Notes: generated by a model from the sequence alone, not told the origin. A DNA stretch of 64,000 nt from Castor canadensis (GCF_047511655.1 NC_133398.1:39065638-39129637); one strand, 5' to 3'. Numbered from the stretch's first letter, positions 23,099 through 34,897 are shown. Program-made: numbers and translations.

Positions 23099-23160
23099 TG
23101 GAAATCTCTTTTGTCATAATTGCAACAATTCTTCCAACTGGTACTTGGGTTATTCTTGTC

Positions 23161-23348
23161 TTTTTTTTTTTTTTTTTTTGAGACAGGGTCCTGCTATGTA
23201 GACCAGACTGGTCTCAATCTTGTGATCTTCCTGCCTCAGCCTCCTGTGTACTGAGATTACAGGTATGTGCTGCCTGTAGAACTAAATTGGTTCTCTTTTC
23301 CTTTTTTTTTTTTTTTTTTGGTGGTACTGGGGAATTGAACTTAGGTTG
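23161..23348 (-). mobile_element. B1-like SINE and an ID fragment, antisense
   Basis: B1-like at 23161-23277 begins with a T-run and GAGACAGGGTCCTGCTATGT. The ID fragment at 23300-23348 stops after the B box. Confidence 0.7.
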
Positions 23349-23469
23349 TCAATCTTTTTCTATCAATATACAACACCAAAATAAATAAACAGAAGCACAG
23401 CATTTGTTAGCTTCAAGATATTTTACTTACTTTCTCAACAGGAAACCTTTCTGAGAAAAGTTTATTCAA

Positions 23470-23550
23470 TGGCTGGCAGAGTTGCTCAAGTGGTAGAGTG
23501 GCTGCCAAGCAAGTGTGATGCTCTGAGTTCAAACCCTGCTACCACCAAAA
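23470..23550 (+). mobile_element. ID-like SINE with perfect 15-bp duplication
   Basis: GAAAAGTTTATTCAA at 23455-23469 and 23551-23565. The body keeps the A and B boxes and the CAAGCAAGTGTGATGC core. Confidence 0.9.
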
Positions 23551-23636
23551 GAAAAGTTTATTCAAAGTAGGTGACAATGATAATATACAACAGCAGTATT
23601 GATTATAGTATGCTGAAATAGGCAATAATTATATTG

Positions 23637-23723
23637 CTGGACTGGCCAAATGGCTCAGGCAGTAGAGTGCCTGCTGAGCAAGCATGAGGCCCTGAGTTTA
23701 AACCCCAGTACTGCCAGAAAAGA
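23637..23723 (+). mobile_element. ID-like SINE
   Basis: GGCTCAGGCAGTAGAGTGCC A-box side and GAGTTTAAACCCC B-box side. AATTATATTG / AATCATATTG flank it. Confidence 0.8.
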
Positions 23724-23750
23724 AAATCATATTGTTAAAAGATGTGAACT

Positions 23751-23845
23751 AAGGGCTGGAGGTGTGGCTCAAGTGGTCAAATGTCTGCCTAGCAAGCATG
23801 AGGCCCTGAGTTCAAACCCCAGTACCGCAAAAAGAAAAAAAAAAC
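23751..23845 (+). mobile_element. ID-like SINE with perfect 14-bp duplication
   Basis: AAAAGATGTGAACT at 23737-23750 and 23846-23859 brackets a copy close to the window's ID consensus. Confidence 0.9.
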
Positions 23846-23959
23846 AAAAGATGTGAACTTTGCTGGAGAAAAAAATGGACATAATCTATCAAGACACTTA
23901 AAAATGTTTGTGCTCATTGACAGTACTGTTACTGTAGTCCTGATAATATGGGGGTGTGG

Positions 23960-24640
23960 GGGGGTCCAAGCACAAACAACAAACTCTGGTGAAGATTGGC
24001 AGGGAGGCGGAACCATCATACACTGTTGGTGGGATTGTAAAGTAGCACAACCACTGTGGAAATCAGTATGAAGGTTCATCAAAAAATTAAAAATAGGCCT
24101 ACCTTATAATCCTGTTATTTCACTCTTGGGCATATATAAAAGGGGGTATAAATCAATGGACAAGAGAGATACTTGCACTGCCATGTTTACCAAAGAACTA
24201 TTTACAATAACCAAGCTGTGCAATCAGTCTAGGTGCCCAACAAACTATGAATGGATAAAGAAAATGTAGCATATATACATAATGGAGTATTATTCAGCTA
24301 TAAAGAAGAATGAAATCACGTTATTTGCAGGAAAATGAATGGGACTGGAGATCATAATACTGAATGAGATAAGCCAAGCTCAAAAGCAAAATATTGCATG
24401 TTTGTGTGCATATGTGGAAGCTAGCCCTAAAATTTTGTGATGACAATAATAATAATGGGACATGAGTATAAAAGGGAGACTTTCTTGGGGTATCAGCGGG
24501 AGTGAGAAGGGTGTAAGAAGAGTGTATTGGGGAGTGAAGAGGATCAAAGTATGTTATATATAATGTAAATACATATATATATAATACATATATATATATG
24601 GAGCCCACCAAACACTGTTAAAATAATCACAATGAAACCA
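23960..24640 (+). mobile_element. L1 LINE 3' end, sense
   Basis: Follows the mammalian L1 3'-terminal order: TACACTGTTGGTGGGATTGT, AACCACTGTGGAAATCAGTATG, ATGAATGGATAAAGAAAATG, ATAATGGAGTATTATTCAGC, then a G/A-rich stretch, an AT microsatellite (24556-24600) and an A-run. The 5' side is truncated and no intact reading frame remains. Confidence 0.85.
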
Positions 24641-26065
24641 AAAAAAAAAAAAAACCTAAAAAACCCTGAGTTCAAAACCTCAGTCTCACAAAAAAATTGA
24701 AAAAAACAAAAGGAGTGGAGAAGGAATTATCTGCAATAGTTTAGGACAGCATGGGAGTTATTTCCAAAGCAATGCCCTTCTGAGCAAAGGAAGCATGGGT
24801 ATCTTATTGGGGAAGTGTAGACAAATTCATATAGGAAAGCACTTTAGGACAGTCATATTCCTGAACATGCTTATGCTCAGTTTAAGGTCACAGTTCAAGA
24901 AGGAACATTGGTGGATGTATTTTGAGCATGTTTAGCTAAAGATCATGGAGCACATATTTGAAAGGTAAAAATGATGGACAGGAACACCTCTGGACATGCT
25001 CAGCTTGTGTCATAAAAAATAAAGGAAAGGTTACCTTGAAGGTGAATTAATATAGGAGTTTGTCCCAAAGATGTCTGCCTGACTTAGTAGCTAGCATGGC
25101 CACTTGCCCCAACTGACTGAATAGAGACAAGCAGTGGGTAAATATAGGAAAGGGATTTATTTTCAGTGTGGCCACACTGGGAAGAAAAACAGCAGTCTAA
25201 TCACTGAAAGCCTGTCTCTCCAAAATGCTAACAATAGTCTTGGGGTTATATTGGGAAGAAATGAAAGTGATGGGCAAGAAGCATGCAGTCAAGCAGTGTT
25301 GGTCAAATTGTAATTTAGTTGAGTGTTGTCCGAGGTCTAGTTCCGTGGGGTCCTGCTGGCACTAGAGGAGATAAATACCTGCAAGACTTATTATTCCTGG
25401 AACTTGAGATAAGCTGAGGAGGCAGTGACTCAAAAAAAAAAAAAAAAAAACCCAACAGGTCAGGGGAGCAAAAATGGAGTTTAATTGGCGCAATGGCTGT
25501 TTGGTTTAAGACAATGACTGGAGACTTCTAAGCACCATTCTGGTGGTTTGGAGCAGGATGTTGTAAATTTAATAATCTATTGATTATGATTGCCCTGCAA
25601 GTCTTGAATATGTCTTACTCTTATCTTGGTGTCTTTAGCCTTGAAGGGAGAGGATTATCAGTTTTTTAGATGAATATTGCTTAACTGATGAACATGTTTA
25701 AGTGCAGAGTTGAGCAAGAATCTGACCCAAAATTGGAGTTAGCAAAGGACAGTACAAAATAAAGACAGAGATACCAAGCTTTTATCCTGCTTTCAGTTAC
25801 CCATCAGACATATGCAGACTCAAGTGAAGAGTCAGTACTTTTAGCAGAAGCAGCCTCTGAACCCCTATTACAGAACTTCTGTAAATTTATCTCATGACAG
25901 CAAATATAAACGTAATGACTTCTCCAAGGGGCTTTATGTGCCCTACACGGCATCTAATGTATGAAGCGGTAGCTGTTTATCCAATAGCTAATATTCTTAG
26001 GTCCAGAAATCAAGGGGTAGAAAAAAGAGTGATCCGTGAGCCCATTAACAAAAATTTTGCTTTCT
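24641..26065. other. Unassigned sequence, no gene recognised
   Basis: A 19-nt A-run at 25433-25451 and repeated phrases (GACATGCTCAG, GAACATGCTTATGCTCAG) hint at an old LTR or retrocopy, but I cannot name one. A fragmentary ID tail is at about 24655-24705. No convincing exon. Confidence 0.35.
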
Positions 26066-26459
26066 GGCCAGGCACTAGTGGCCCATGCCTGTAATCCTAG
26101 CCACTCAGGAAGCAGAGATCAGAAGGTTTGGGGTTCGAAGTTAGCCTGGGCAAATAGTTCAAGAGACCCTATCTTAAAAAACAAAAACAAAAAACACAAA
26201 AAAGTTTATGAAAAAGAACTAAGAAACTTCTTGCAATTGCTTTAAGAGGGGTGCAGAGAAGGTTGAGGGGAAGAAACTATGGGGGCAATGTAAATAATGT
26301 ATAGTATAAGTCTAATCAGAATTGTTGCTCTGAATCCTGCCATATAATGAATATATCTGAATAAACATTTTTTTAAAAGGGTAGGGGGAGAGGCTGGTGG
26401 AGTGGCTCAAGGTGTAGGCCCTGAGTTTAAACCCTAGTGCTGCAAAAAAAGAAAAAAAT
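26066..26459 (+). mobile_element. B1-like SINE (26066-26203) and 5'-truncated dID (26391-26459)
   Basis: The first has GCCCATGCCTGTAATCCTAG and an (AAAAAC)n tail. The second begins at the dID part alone with the diagnostic CTCAAGGTGTAGGCCCTG core, meaning a truncated B1-dID composite. Confidence 0.7.
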
Positions 26460-26559
26460 ATTTTTTTTGCTTTCTGTTCCCAGGCCTTATGCTCTACTTG
26501 TCTAGAAATCTTAGTGCTTTTACTGGACATACAACAATTCCATTGAGCTGGAAGTTAAA

Positions 26560-26890
26560 AACATCATTCAGCTACTTTGAACTCCTCACGTCTATGAATC
26601 AATAGGCAAAGAAGGAAGTGACTGTACTGGCTGGGGTGATTGATCCTGATCACCAAGGGCAAATTGAAGTGCTACTACATAATGACAATTATCAAGAATA
26701 TGCACAGAATGCAGGAGATCTTTAGGGTTTCTCTTTGTGTTACTTGTGGTTAAAAATCTATGGAAAATTAGACTAGACCAATCCAGGCAGGACTACTTGT
26801 ACCAGACTTTTTGCCTATTGGGCAAAGAACCATGACAAACTGAGGTACCAAATTAATGACGAGTATTGATAGACTAAGTGATAGTGCCAG
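26560..26890 (+). mobile_element. ERVL pol relic including a dUTPase-like segment
   Basis: The + strand resembles the dUTPase domain that ERVL-class elements carry at the end of pol, including a recognisable Gly-Val-Ile-Asp motif-III-type segment near 26634-26665. Frameshifts and stops follow within about 100 bp, so it is inactive. It is 14 kb from the RT relic, more likely a different insertion. Confidence 0.5.
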
Positions 26891-26897
26891 TATTTAT

Positions 26898-27345
26898 TTA
26901 TTGTTGTAGTACTGGGGCTTGAACTACACCTTTTTGTGATGATTTTTTTTTTGAGAGAGGGTCTCTTGATCTATTTGCCCATGCTGGATTCAAACCATGA
27001 TCCGCCTGATCTCTGCCTCCTGAATCACTAGGATTATATGTGTGAACCACCATCACCCGGCTAGTGCCAGTTATTTAATCAAACACTAATATTGGAGTTG
27101 CTATGAAGATATTTTGTAGATATAGTTAACAGTCTATGATTATCCCTGATCATGTGGATGGAATTTATGCAGTCAGTTGAAAGGCCTTAAGAGCAAGACT
27201 GGGGTTTCTCTGAGAAACCAAAAAATACTAGAGAGAGCTCATCCCCTTCCTCTTTTTTTGATCTAGAGACTAAAACAAAAGCCTCACAATCCTCCTGCCT
27301 CAGCCTTCCGAGTGTTTGGATTATAGTCATGTGCCACCATGCACA
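26898..27345 (-). mobile_element. Antisense SINEs: composite (26898-27062) and B1-like (27254-27345)
   Basis: The composite interrupts the sequence AGTGCCAGT, which appears on both sides (26885-26893, 27063-27071). The B1-like unit carries CCTCCTGCCTCAGCCTTCCG. Confidence 0.7.
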
Positions 27346-27943
27346 CTATTATTTCTATAATATCTCCCACCCTTTCATATGCCATGCCCCAGGATCTCAG
27401 AACTATTTCCACAGTGGGTGAAGTAATTACTATCTCCATGCCTACGAGACCTCTAACATCTTTACATCATCAGGGAGCAGTTATTGAGGGCTTACCATCT
27501 ATGACAGTTCATGCTCCTATATCCTCCAGGTCTCCTTCTTTGCTATTTTTTTATTATGTTTGTGTGAATTAAATCCCCAAATCCATTTTCCTAACAATTG
27601 CTTTCCTTCTGAGCGCTCACTTGCCCCTTTGCTAGCAAGGATCATTAGCTGCACCTCATGGAAAATAGAAATCTACAGGCAACATTTGCTTGCGTTGTTA
27701 AAAAAACAAACAAACCCAATACAAATAAACAACAGGAATTACTGTTACTAAGCAATTATAACACAATTAAATTTGTCTAAAACATTTTATATCATTTCTC
27801 AAGATAACAGCTTTGATCCTGGGTCTCCAGCTCAATGATGGGCCTCCAGCACCCTGCATTATGATGAAATGGTGACAAGGATTTATTTGCAGGAGCAGGG
27901 GTGGAGTAAACTGAGCCTGTTGGGTTTTCATTTAAAGCTAAAC
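27346..27943. other. No gene recognised
   Basis: A 77-codon + frame at 27339-27572 and a 63-codon frame at 27560-27751 lack support. No repeat identified. Confidence 0.4.
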
Positions 27944-28056
27944 TGGGCATGGTGGCACATGCCTGTAAACCTAGCTACTTGGAAGGCTGAAGTAGAAGGA
28001 TCACTTGAGTTCAGGAGTTTAAGACCAGCCTGAGCAAACTAATGAGACAAAAAAGC
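27944..28056 (+). mobile_element. B1-like SINE
   Basis: GGGCATGGTGGCACATGCCT and CACTTGAGTTCAGGAGTTTA. Confidence 0.7.
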
Positions 28057-28099
28057 TGTAAATAGTATTTGAAATCATCTTTAAAAAGGAGTAGATATG

Positions 28100-28315
28100 G
28101 GAGGGCAGGTATGATAGTGCAATTCCAACACTAGGGAGGCTGAGGCAGGAGAATCTTTTATTAATTCTTTTCAGCAGTGCCGGGGTTTGAACTCAGGATC
28201 CCATGTTTGCTAGGGAGGCACTCTACCACTCAAGCCACTCCATCAGCCCAAGGCAGGAGAATCTTATGTTTGAGGTCAGCTTGGGCAAAGTAGCAAGAGC
28301 CTGTCTCAAAAAGAA
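28100..28315 (+). mobile_element. B1-like SINE split by a nested ID element
   Basis: The 5' half is 28100-28157 and the 3' half 28266-28315. Removing the insert and one duplicate copy restores a continuous B1-like unit (GAGGCTGAGGCAGGAGAATC then TTTGAGGTCAGCTTGGGC). Confidence 0.85.
28158..28250 (-). mobile_element. ID-like SINE nested in a B1-like SINE
   Basis: AGGCAGGAGAATCTT at 28143-28157 and 28251-28265 is a perfect 15-bp duplication of B1 sequence. The insert is an antisense full ID. Confidence 0.9.
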
Positions 28316-28319
28316 CTAG

Positions 28320-28402
28320 AGCTGGGGGCATGGCTCAAATGGTAGAGCACCTAACTAGCAAGTGCAAGGACATGAGTTCAAATCCCAGTACAGAAAGAAA
28401 GA
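28320..28402 (+). mobile_element. ID-like SINE
   Basis: GGCTCAAATGGTAGAGCACC, TAGCAAGTGCAAGGAC and GTTCAAATCCC. Confidence 0.8.
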
Positions 28403-28849
28403 ACAACAACAACTACATATGGACATATGGGTACAGATATAGGTGCATACAAAAAAAAAAAAAAAAACAAGAAGATCCCACATCAAGATGTAAACAGTAG
28501 TTATCTCTAGAGAGTAGACTTATGGTAACTTTTTCATGTCTTCTTTTTCTGTTCAAGTTCCTACTTTGAATACATATTATATAATTAGAAAAAATGCTAT
28601 TTTAAATAAGTAAATAGACTTGCTCAAGATTTCAGAAGTAGGTTTTTGCATTATTCTCATCACACAGTCTCTTCCCTATAGTTTGTTACCCTACTGCTAA
28701 CATACCTAGAGCACCTTGCAAAACGGACATTTGACTTACTCTTCACTCATTACATTTAGGGAGTATGTAAAATAAACTAGGTGCCTTCCTAGGCATTAGG
28801 GATTTGGAGATAAACAAGGGTCATCTTCTGCCTTCAAATGCTCCCAAAA
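28403..28849. other. No gene; weak L2-type relic at its right end
   Basis: 28745-28850 has an antisense L2-like run (AAACTAGGTGCCTTCCTAGGCATTAGG). The rest is unassigned. Confidence 0.35.
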
Positions 28850-29178
28850 AGCCTGGTGCTGATGGCTCTCATCTCTAATCATAGCTACTTAGGAAGCTGA
28901 GATTGGGAGGATCACATTTTGAGACCAGCCCAGGCAAAAAGTTCTTGAGACCTCCATCTCAACCAGTAGCTGGGTGCTATGGCAGGCACCTGTAATCTCA
29001 ACTATTGTGGGAAGCTTAAAATAGGAGAAGCATGGTCCAGACTGGTCCCAGGCATAAATATGAGATTCTATCTCCAAAATAACCAGAGCAAAAAGGGCTG
29101 TAGGCATGGTTCAAGCAGTAGAGCACCTCCTCACAAGCACAAAGCCCTGAGTTCAAACTCCAGTACTGCCAAAAAACC
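28850..29178 (+). mobile_element. Three-part SINE B1-B1'-ID
   Basis: First B1-like monomer to about 28965; junction CCATCTCAACCAGTAGCTGG; second, shorter B1' monomer; junction CCAAAATAACCAGAGCAAAA; full ID with A tail. Confidence 0.8.
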
Positions 29179-29270
29179 AAAATTAAAAAAAAAAAAAACC
29201 TCCCAAGATAAAGGGAAAGATATGAAAGTTGACCATTATAATACAATATCTTAAAAAGTTATCCATAAAA

Positions 29271-29606
29271 TGGGTGTGGTGGCTTATGTCTATAATCTTA
29301 GCTAGTTGGGAGGTAGAGATTGGGAGAATGGTGGTTGACAAAAAATTTTTGAGAACCCCCCTCCCCATCTCAACCAGTAGCTGGGTGTGGTAGTAAATGC
29401 CTGCAATCCCATCTACTTGGGAAGCCTAAATAATAGGATCATGGTCCAGGCTGACACAGGCATAAATTCAAGAGCCTATTAAAAAATACATACAGCAAAA
29501 AGGGCTGGCGGTGTGGTTTAGAGATAGAGCACCTGTCTGGCAAAGCACTTGCCTTGCAAGTGTAAGGCCCTGAGTTCAAACCCCAGTACTGCCAAAAAAG
29601 AAAAAA
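29271..29606 (+). mobile_element. Three-part SINE B1-B1'-ID
   Basis: Same order and junctions as the copy at 28850: CCCATCTCAACCAGTAGCTG between B1 units, and ACAGCAAAAAGGGCTGG before the ID. The ID contains an extra CTTGCCTTGCAAG segment. Confidence 0.8.
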
Positions 29607-29619
29607 GAAAAAGAAACAT

Positions 29620-29800
29620 ATAATGCTATAGGAAACCTAATAAAATAATGGTGAATTATAGTCAACCAGGCCAGCCTGGCTTCCTGAGGAAGTAATATTT
29701 TAACTGAGATCTGAGAATAATAGATATCACAACAGCAGAGAGGGGTGGAAGGAGTGTAACAAATAGAGGTAAAGCTGTGGCCAAGGCCTGTAGCAAGAGG
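29620..29800 (+). mobile_element. Old L2-like mammalian repeat
   Basis: CCTGAGGAAGTAATATTTTA, GATCTGAGAATAA and AGCTGTGGCCAAGGCCTGTA resemble the common L2-associated repeat (GAGGAGGTGACATTTGAGC..., CAAAGGCCCTGAGGC). Confidence 0.35.
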
Positions 29801-29895
29801 GAGCATTTTTGTTAGAAAGGGCTGAAAGAGTGCAGCTGAAGCTGAGAAAGGAGGAAGATGGTATTTGATATGGCTACATTTAAAATAGGAGCCAG

Positions 29896-29992
29896 GGGCT
29901 GGTGGAATGGCTCAAGTGGTAAGAGCACCTGCCTAGCTAAGCCTGAAGCCTTGAGTTCAAATCCCAATGCCACCAAAAACAAACAAACAAAA
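29896..29992 (+). mobile_element. ID-like SINE with perfect 14-bp duplication
   Basis: AAAATAGGAGCCAG at 29882-29895 and 29993-30006. Confidence 0.9.
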
Positions 29993-30035
29993 AAAATAGG
30001 AGCCAGATCATGAAGGCTCATCTAAGCCAGGATGA

Positions 30036-31186
30036 TTTTTTTTTCAGCGTGGGGATGGAACCCTGTGCATGCTATGCAAGTGCTCTGCGATTAAGCTACA
30101 TCTTCAGCCTCCTACATTTACTCATTACATTTAGGCATTACTGCTTTGTGTTTCTCTCTCTCAAGGTTCACCCATACAGTATCTGCATGTACTGTAATAT
30201 TTCTGTGTAATATTCCTTGTGTGAACGACAATTGATTATTCCTAATTTGGGGCTATTATGACCATGTGGGTTTTTTTTTGGCAGTACTGGGGCTTGAACT
30301 CAGGGCCTACACCTTCAGCTACTCTACCATCACCTTTTTGGTGATGGGCATTTTGGGATAGGGTCTTGAGAACTGTTTGCCCAGGCTGGCTTCAAATGAC
30401 GATCCTCCTAATCTCTGGCTCCTGAGTAGCCAGGATTACAGGTGTGAGCCACCGGCACCCAGCCATGACCATTCTTCTCCATACCTTTTGGTGAGCCCAA
30501 CACATTTCTGTTGGGTTTATAACCAAGAAGTAGAACAGCTAGATCAAAGGGTAAACATTTAGGGCTGGGGAGAGTGGTGTGGGAAGCTCAGTGCTAGAAC
30601 ACTTGTGTAGTATGCATGAAGCCCTGGGTTCAATCCTAATACTAAAAATAAGGGGGGAACATACATGTTTTGCTTTAGTAGGTAACAGATTTCTCCAAAT
30701 TGGTTGTACTAAATTACATGCCTACTTACAAAATTGATAGTTCCCATTACTTTATTTCCTCCCCAGTGCTTAGTATTAACAGTGTTTTAAAAGCAGTTGT
30801 GTGAAGCTGGGTGTGGTGGCATGTGCCTGTTGAACAAAAAGTCCAAGGCCAGCCTAGGCAACATAGCCAGATCATGTCAAAGATGAAGGGGCTGGGTGCT
30901 GGTGGCTCATGCTTGTAATCCTAGCTATTCAGGAGGCAGAGATCAGGAGGCTAGAGGTTCGAAGCCAATCTAGGCAAATAGTTTGAGAGATCCTATATCA
31001 AAAAAAAAAAAAAAAAGGGCAGGTAGGTTGACTCTAGTGGTACAGTGCCTGCCTACTAAGTGTGAGGCCTCAAGTTCAAACTCCAGGACCTCAAAACAAA
31101 ACAAAACAAAACAGCACCAATGTGGGAGTGGGGGCATTTGCCTAGCATGTGCAAGGCCTGGGTTTGATTTTCTAACACCCCTTCCC
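30036..31186. mobile_element. SINE cluster
   Basis: ID antisense 30036-30111; composite B1-dID antisense 30270-30463; ID sense 30561-30652; B1-like sense 30807-30885; composite B1-ID sense 30892-31110 with an (AAAAC)n tail; ID fragment sense 31122-31186. Gaps (30112-30269, 30464-30560, 30653-30806) hold no gene. Confidence 0.75.
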
Positions 31187-31418
31187 CCCAAAAAGCAATT
31201 ATTTGCTTTAAACATCAAAATGAGCCTTTCATTCTACTTTATTTCTACAGAAATGTTGAGCTCTGCTGTTTAGCGCATTTGGGATGCTTCCTGGGATGTC
31301 AAGATGAAGTTCAACTTCAAGAATGAGCCTGCAGTGTCCAGTATGCCCTCTGACACAGGCTGAGGAGAGCAGGATCCCAGTACTACTCAGCATGAGTCTA
31401 GATTTTCAAAGGATTCCA

Positions 31419-31484
31419 CTTTTTTTTGCTGGGACTAGAGTTTGAACTCAGGGCTTCGTGTTGCTTGAACCACGCCTCCAGTCC
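31419..31484 (-). mobile_element. Short ID-like SINE with 13-bp duplication
   Basis: TCAAAGGATTCCA at 31406-31418 and 31485-31497. The ID lacks the core block. Confidence 0.85.
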
Positions 31485-31497
31485 TCAAAGGATTCCA

Positions 31498-32439
31498 GAC
31501 CCTTGTCCAATGGGCTCCTGTGTCATCCAGAGCATTGTGAGGCAAGACAGAAACAGAACAAGACTTAAAAAAAGAAACTGACCCACTCCTGACCTATTCA
31601 CTGTATACATGTCTCTGAAGGGACAGGCCTGACCAAGAAAGATGGGGATACCTTTCTCAAGGTGGTAGTACGGGTTAGTGGCAGTACTGACTTGGGATGG
31701 AGGACCCTGTTTTAATCTGTTATTTGGTTCAGCTTGGAAAACAAATCCAAATCTTCTTGAAGGCAGAACTTCAGGTGGGCCAACACAGCTCCATGGAGGT
31801 ATGAGGCTTGAAGCCAGAAGGGATCAGCAGGTAACTGGGCACCACAGCCTGAGACCACTCAGTCTCAAGCAAGAACATCCTCCAAGGGTTTCTTTGCCTG
31901 AGGAAGGAGGAGGCTGATCTTCAGAAAATGGAGGCAAGGGTGATCCTGAAGACCCCCCATTGTTTGGTGACCAATGCCAGTCCAAACAGGACACGCCAAA
32001 AATGGTCACTCTTTCCTCTGGTTCGGAATTTAACCCAGCCTTCCTTAATGGAAACAGAACCTGGGTTTTAAGAGAGAGGCAGGTAGTGCAGATAAATTAA
32101 GTGTGAGACCTACAATTACAGTGTGTTTCCTGCAATACAAAAGACAGTGTGGCTTTGATGGCAGGTCCTGGGAATCTAAAAAGTAGCGAGGTGGCATGGT
32201 GACTGTGGCTGCTCCGACAGGATTCGGAAGAGGAATGGGCAGCGGAGGGAGGGAGGGAATAGGTGGAATGGAGAGTGGACACTGAGGGCTCCCTAGGGGT
32301 GGGGACGCAGGGCGGTTTGGAGCTGGCTGTGCCAGAAGGGTAAGTTGGCCATGCTGCCTTGGCTTCCGAGCAGACTCCACCTTCAAGTAGAGGGAAGGGA
32401 AGTTCTGCCTGCCGGACAGGGTCCAGGTCCAAGATGCCA
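31498..32439. other. Repeat-poor DCAF12 upstream region
   Basis: No SINE or LINE from 31498 to the CpG island. Minus-strand frames of 111-113 codons (32045-32432) are Pro/Ser-rich reads of GC-rich DNA, without support as genes. Possible distal promoter, from the absence of repeats only. Confidence 0.4.
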
Positions 32440-32535
32440 GGTCACTGTTTGCGGTGCTAGATGGGAAGTAACCAGGGAGAGTGTGGAGACGCGTGCTAGG
32501 AGGGAGTCCTTCGGCCAGTAGGGCAGTTCGTCCTC

Positions 32536-32543
32536 ACTTCCGG
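32536..32543 (-). promoter_or_regulatory. ETS-factor site CCGGAAGT
   Basis: Consensus core in the upstream part of the CpG island, the type bound by GABP/ELK factors in housekeeping promoters. Confidence 0.5.
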
Positions 32544-32770
32544 ACCCCGGGTGGAGGGGCAAGTAAGGGTCCTCGGCCCTCAGCCAGAAGCCAGCTTCCT
32601 TCGGCCACAGCTCGCCGACAGCAAGCCGACACTAAATGACCGTTGGAAAGGGGCAGGCTGCGGCTGGGCAACAGACGCGAATTCTCCACCTATCCCTAAG
32701 TCCAATTCCGCCCTCGTCGGGCAGGCGGTGTCTCCGTGGCGACGCGCTGCGAAATGCGGCTGCGCAAACG

Positions 32771-32803
32771 TGACGTAGGGCGCGGGCCGGGGGAGGGAGG
32801 GGG
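32771..32803 (+). promoter_or_regulatory. CRE-like TGACGTAG followed by a G-quadruplex-capable run
   Basis: TGACGTAG at 32771-32778 is followed by at least four G-runs of three or more (GGG, GGG, GGGGG, GGG, GGGGG) within 26 bp. Confidence 0.5.
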
Positions 32804-33020
32804 TGTTTTGGTTCTCGCGGCTCGCCGTCCTTTCCACACTCTGCTGTCGGAAAGCTTCTGGTTCCTGCCTCCCCTTCCCCTTCCCCTTCCCTTTTTCTTT
32901 TCCTGACCCCCGATTCTCCTTCCCTCCTTTCTGTCCTTCTCCCGTTTCTTTTGCCGCCCCGGGTCCGGGCCATTTTTCCGGGCCAGGCGCACTAAAGCGC
33001 GCGGCCCCGGGGCCCAGTGT

Positions 33021-33113
33021 ATGACCCGCCGTCCTGCTCCCGGTGGCTTCCCCCGCCCCATGTGGCTGCGGGGTCGCTGCGGCGCTGCCCACTATGGCCC
33101 GGAAAGCAGTTAG
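33021..33113 (+). other. Upstream ORF overlapping the DCAF12 start codon
   Basis: ATG at 33021 opens a 30-codon frame, +1 shifted relative to DCAF12, ending with TAG at 33111-33113, 17 bases inside the DCAF12 coding region. A second in-frame ATG lies at 33060. Both have weak contexts (T or C at -3), against A at -3 and G at +4 for the DCAF12 ATG. Whether it is in the mRNA depends on the true transcription start. Confidence 0.45.
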
Positions 33114-33171
33114 CAGGAAGCGGAAAGCGCCTGCCTCGCCAGGAGCTGGGAGCGACGCTCAAGGCCCGCAG
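33094..33171 (+). CDS. DCAF12: DCAF12 coding exon 1 (residues 1-26)
   Basis: Starts at ATG 33094 with a strong context (A at -3, G at +4) and ends CCG CAG|GTGAGG, phase 0. It encodes MARKAVSRKRKAPASPGAGS and six more residues, nearly identical to the human N-terminus as I recall it. The basic RKRK cluster at residues 8-11 and the SPG stretch suggest a disordered, nuclear-targeting tail. A GTG-initiated extension to 33043 stays open but lacks an ATG, so I kept 33094. Confidence 0.95.
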
Positions 33172-34671
<1,500 letters not shown>

Positions 34672-34897
34672 TAACCCTCTGTATATACTGTTGCTTATAG
34701 AGTTTTTCTGAGAGTTTTCCTTCTCTGTTTACATTGCTTTTTAAGTTAGAGAAAAAGAAAAGATTCAGAAATAATGATGCTTATAACATCATTCAGGGTA
34801 CATGATAGTGAAAACTTAAGTGTAAGAATTTATGTAAAAGTATTTAGTACTTAGCTAAAGATAGAATAGAATCTGAAGATGTATAGGTCATGAATTG

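Noticed and set aside
32580-33092. 170-codon and overlapping minus-strand frames in the DCAF12 CpG island
   Set aside because: High GC removes stop codons, giving open frames on several strands at once. No recognised protein, and they lie antisense to the DCAF12 leader.
33043-33093. N-terminal extension of DCAF12 from a GTG codon
   Set aside because: The frame is open but there is no ATG, and the ATG at 33094 has a strong context and matches the family's known start.
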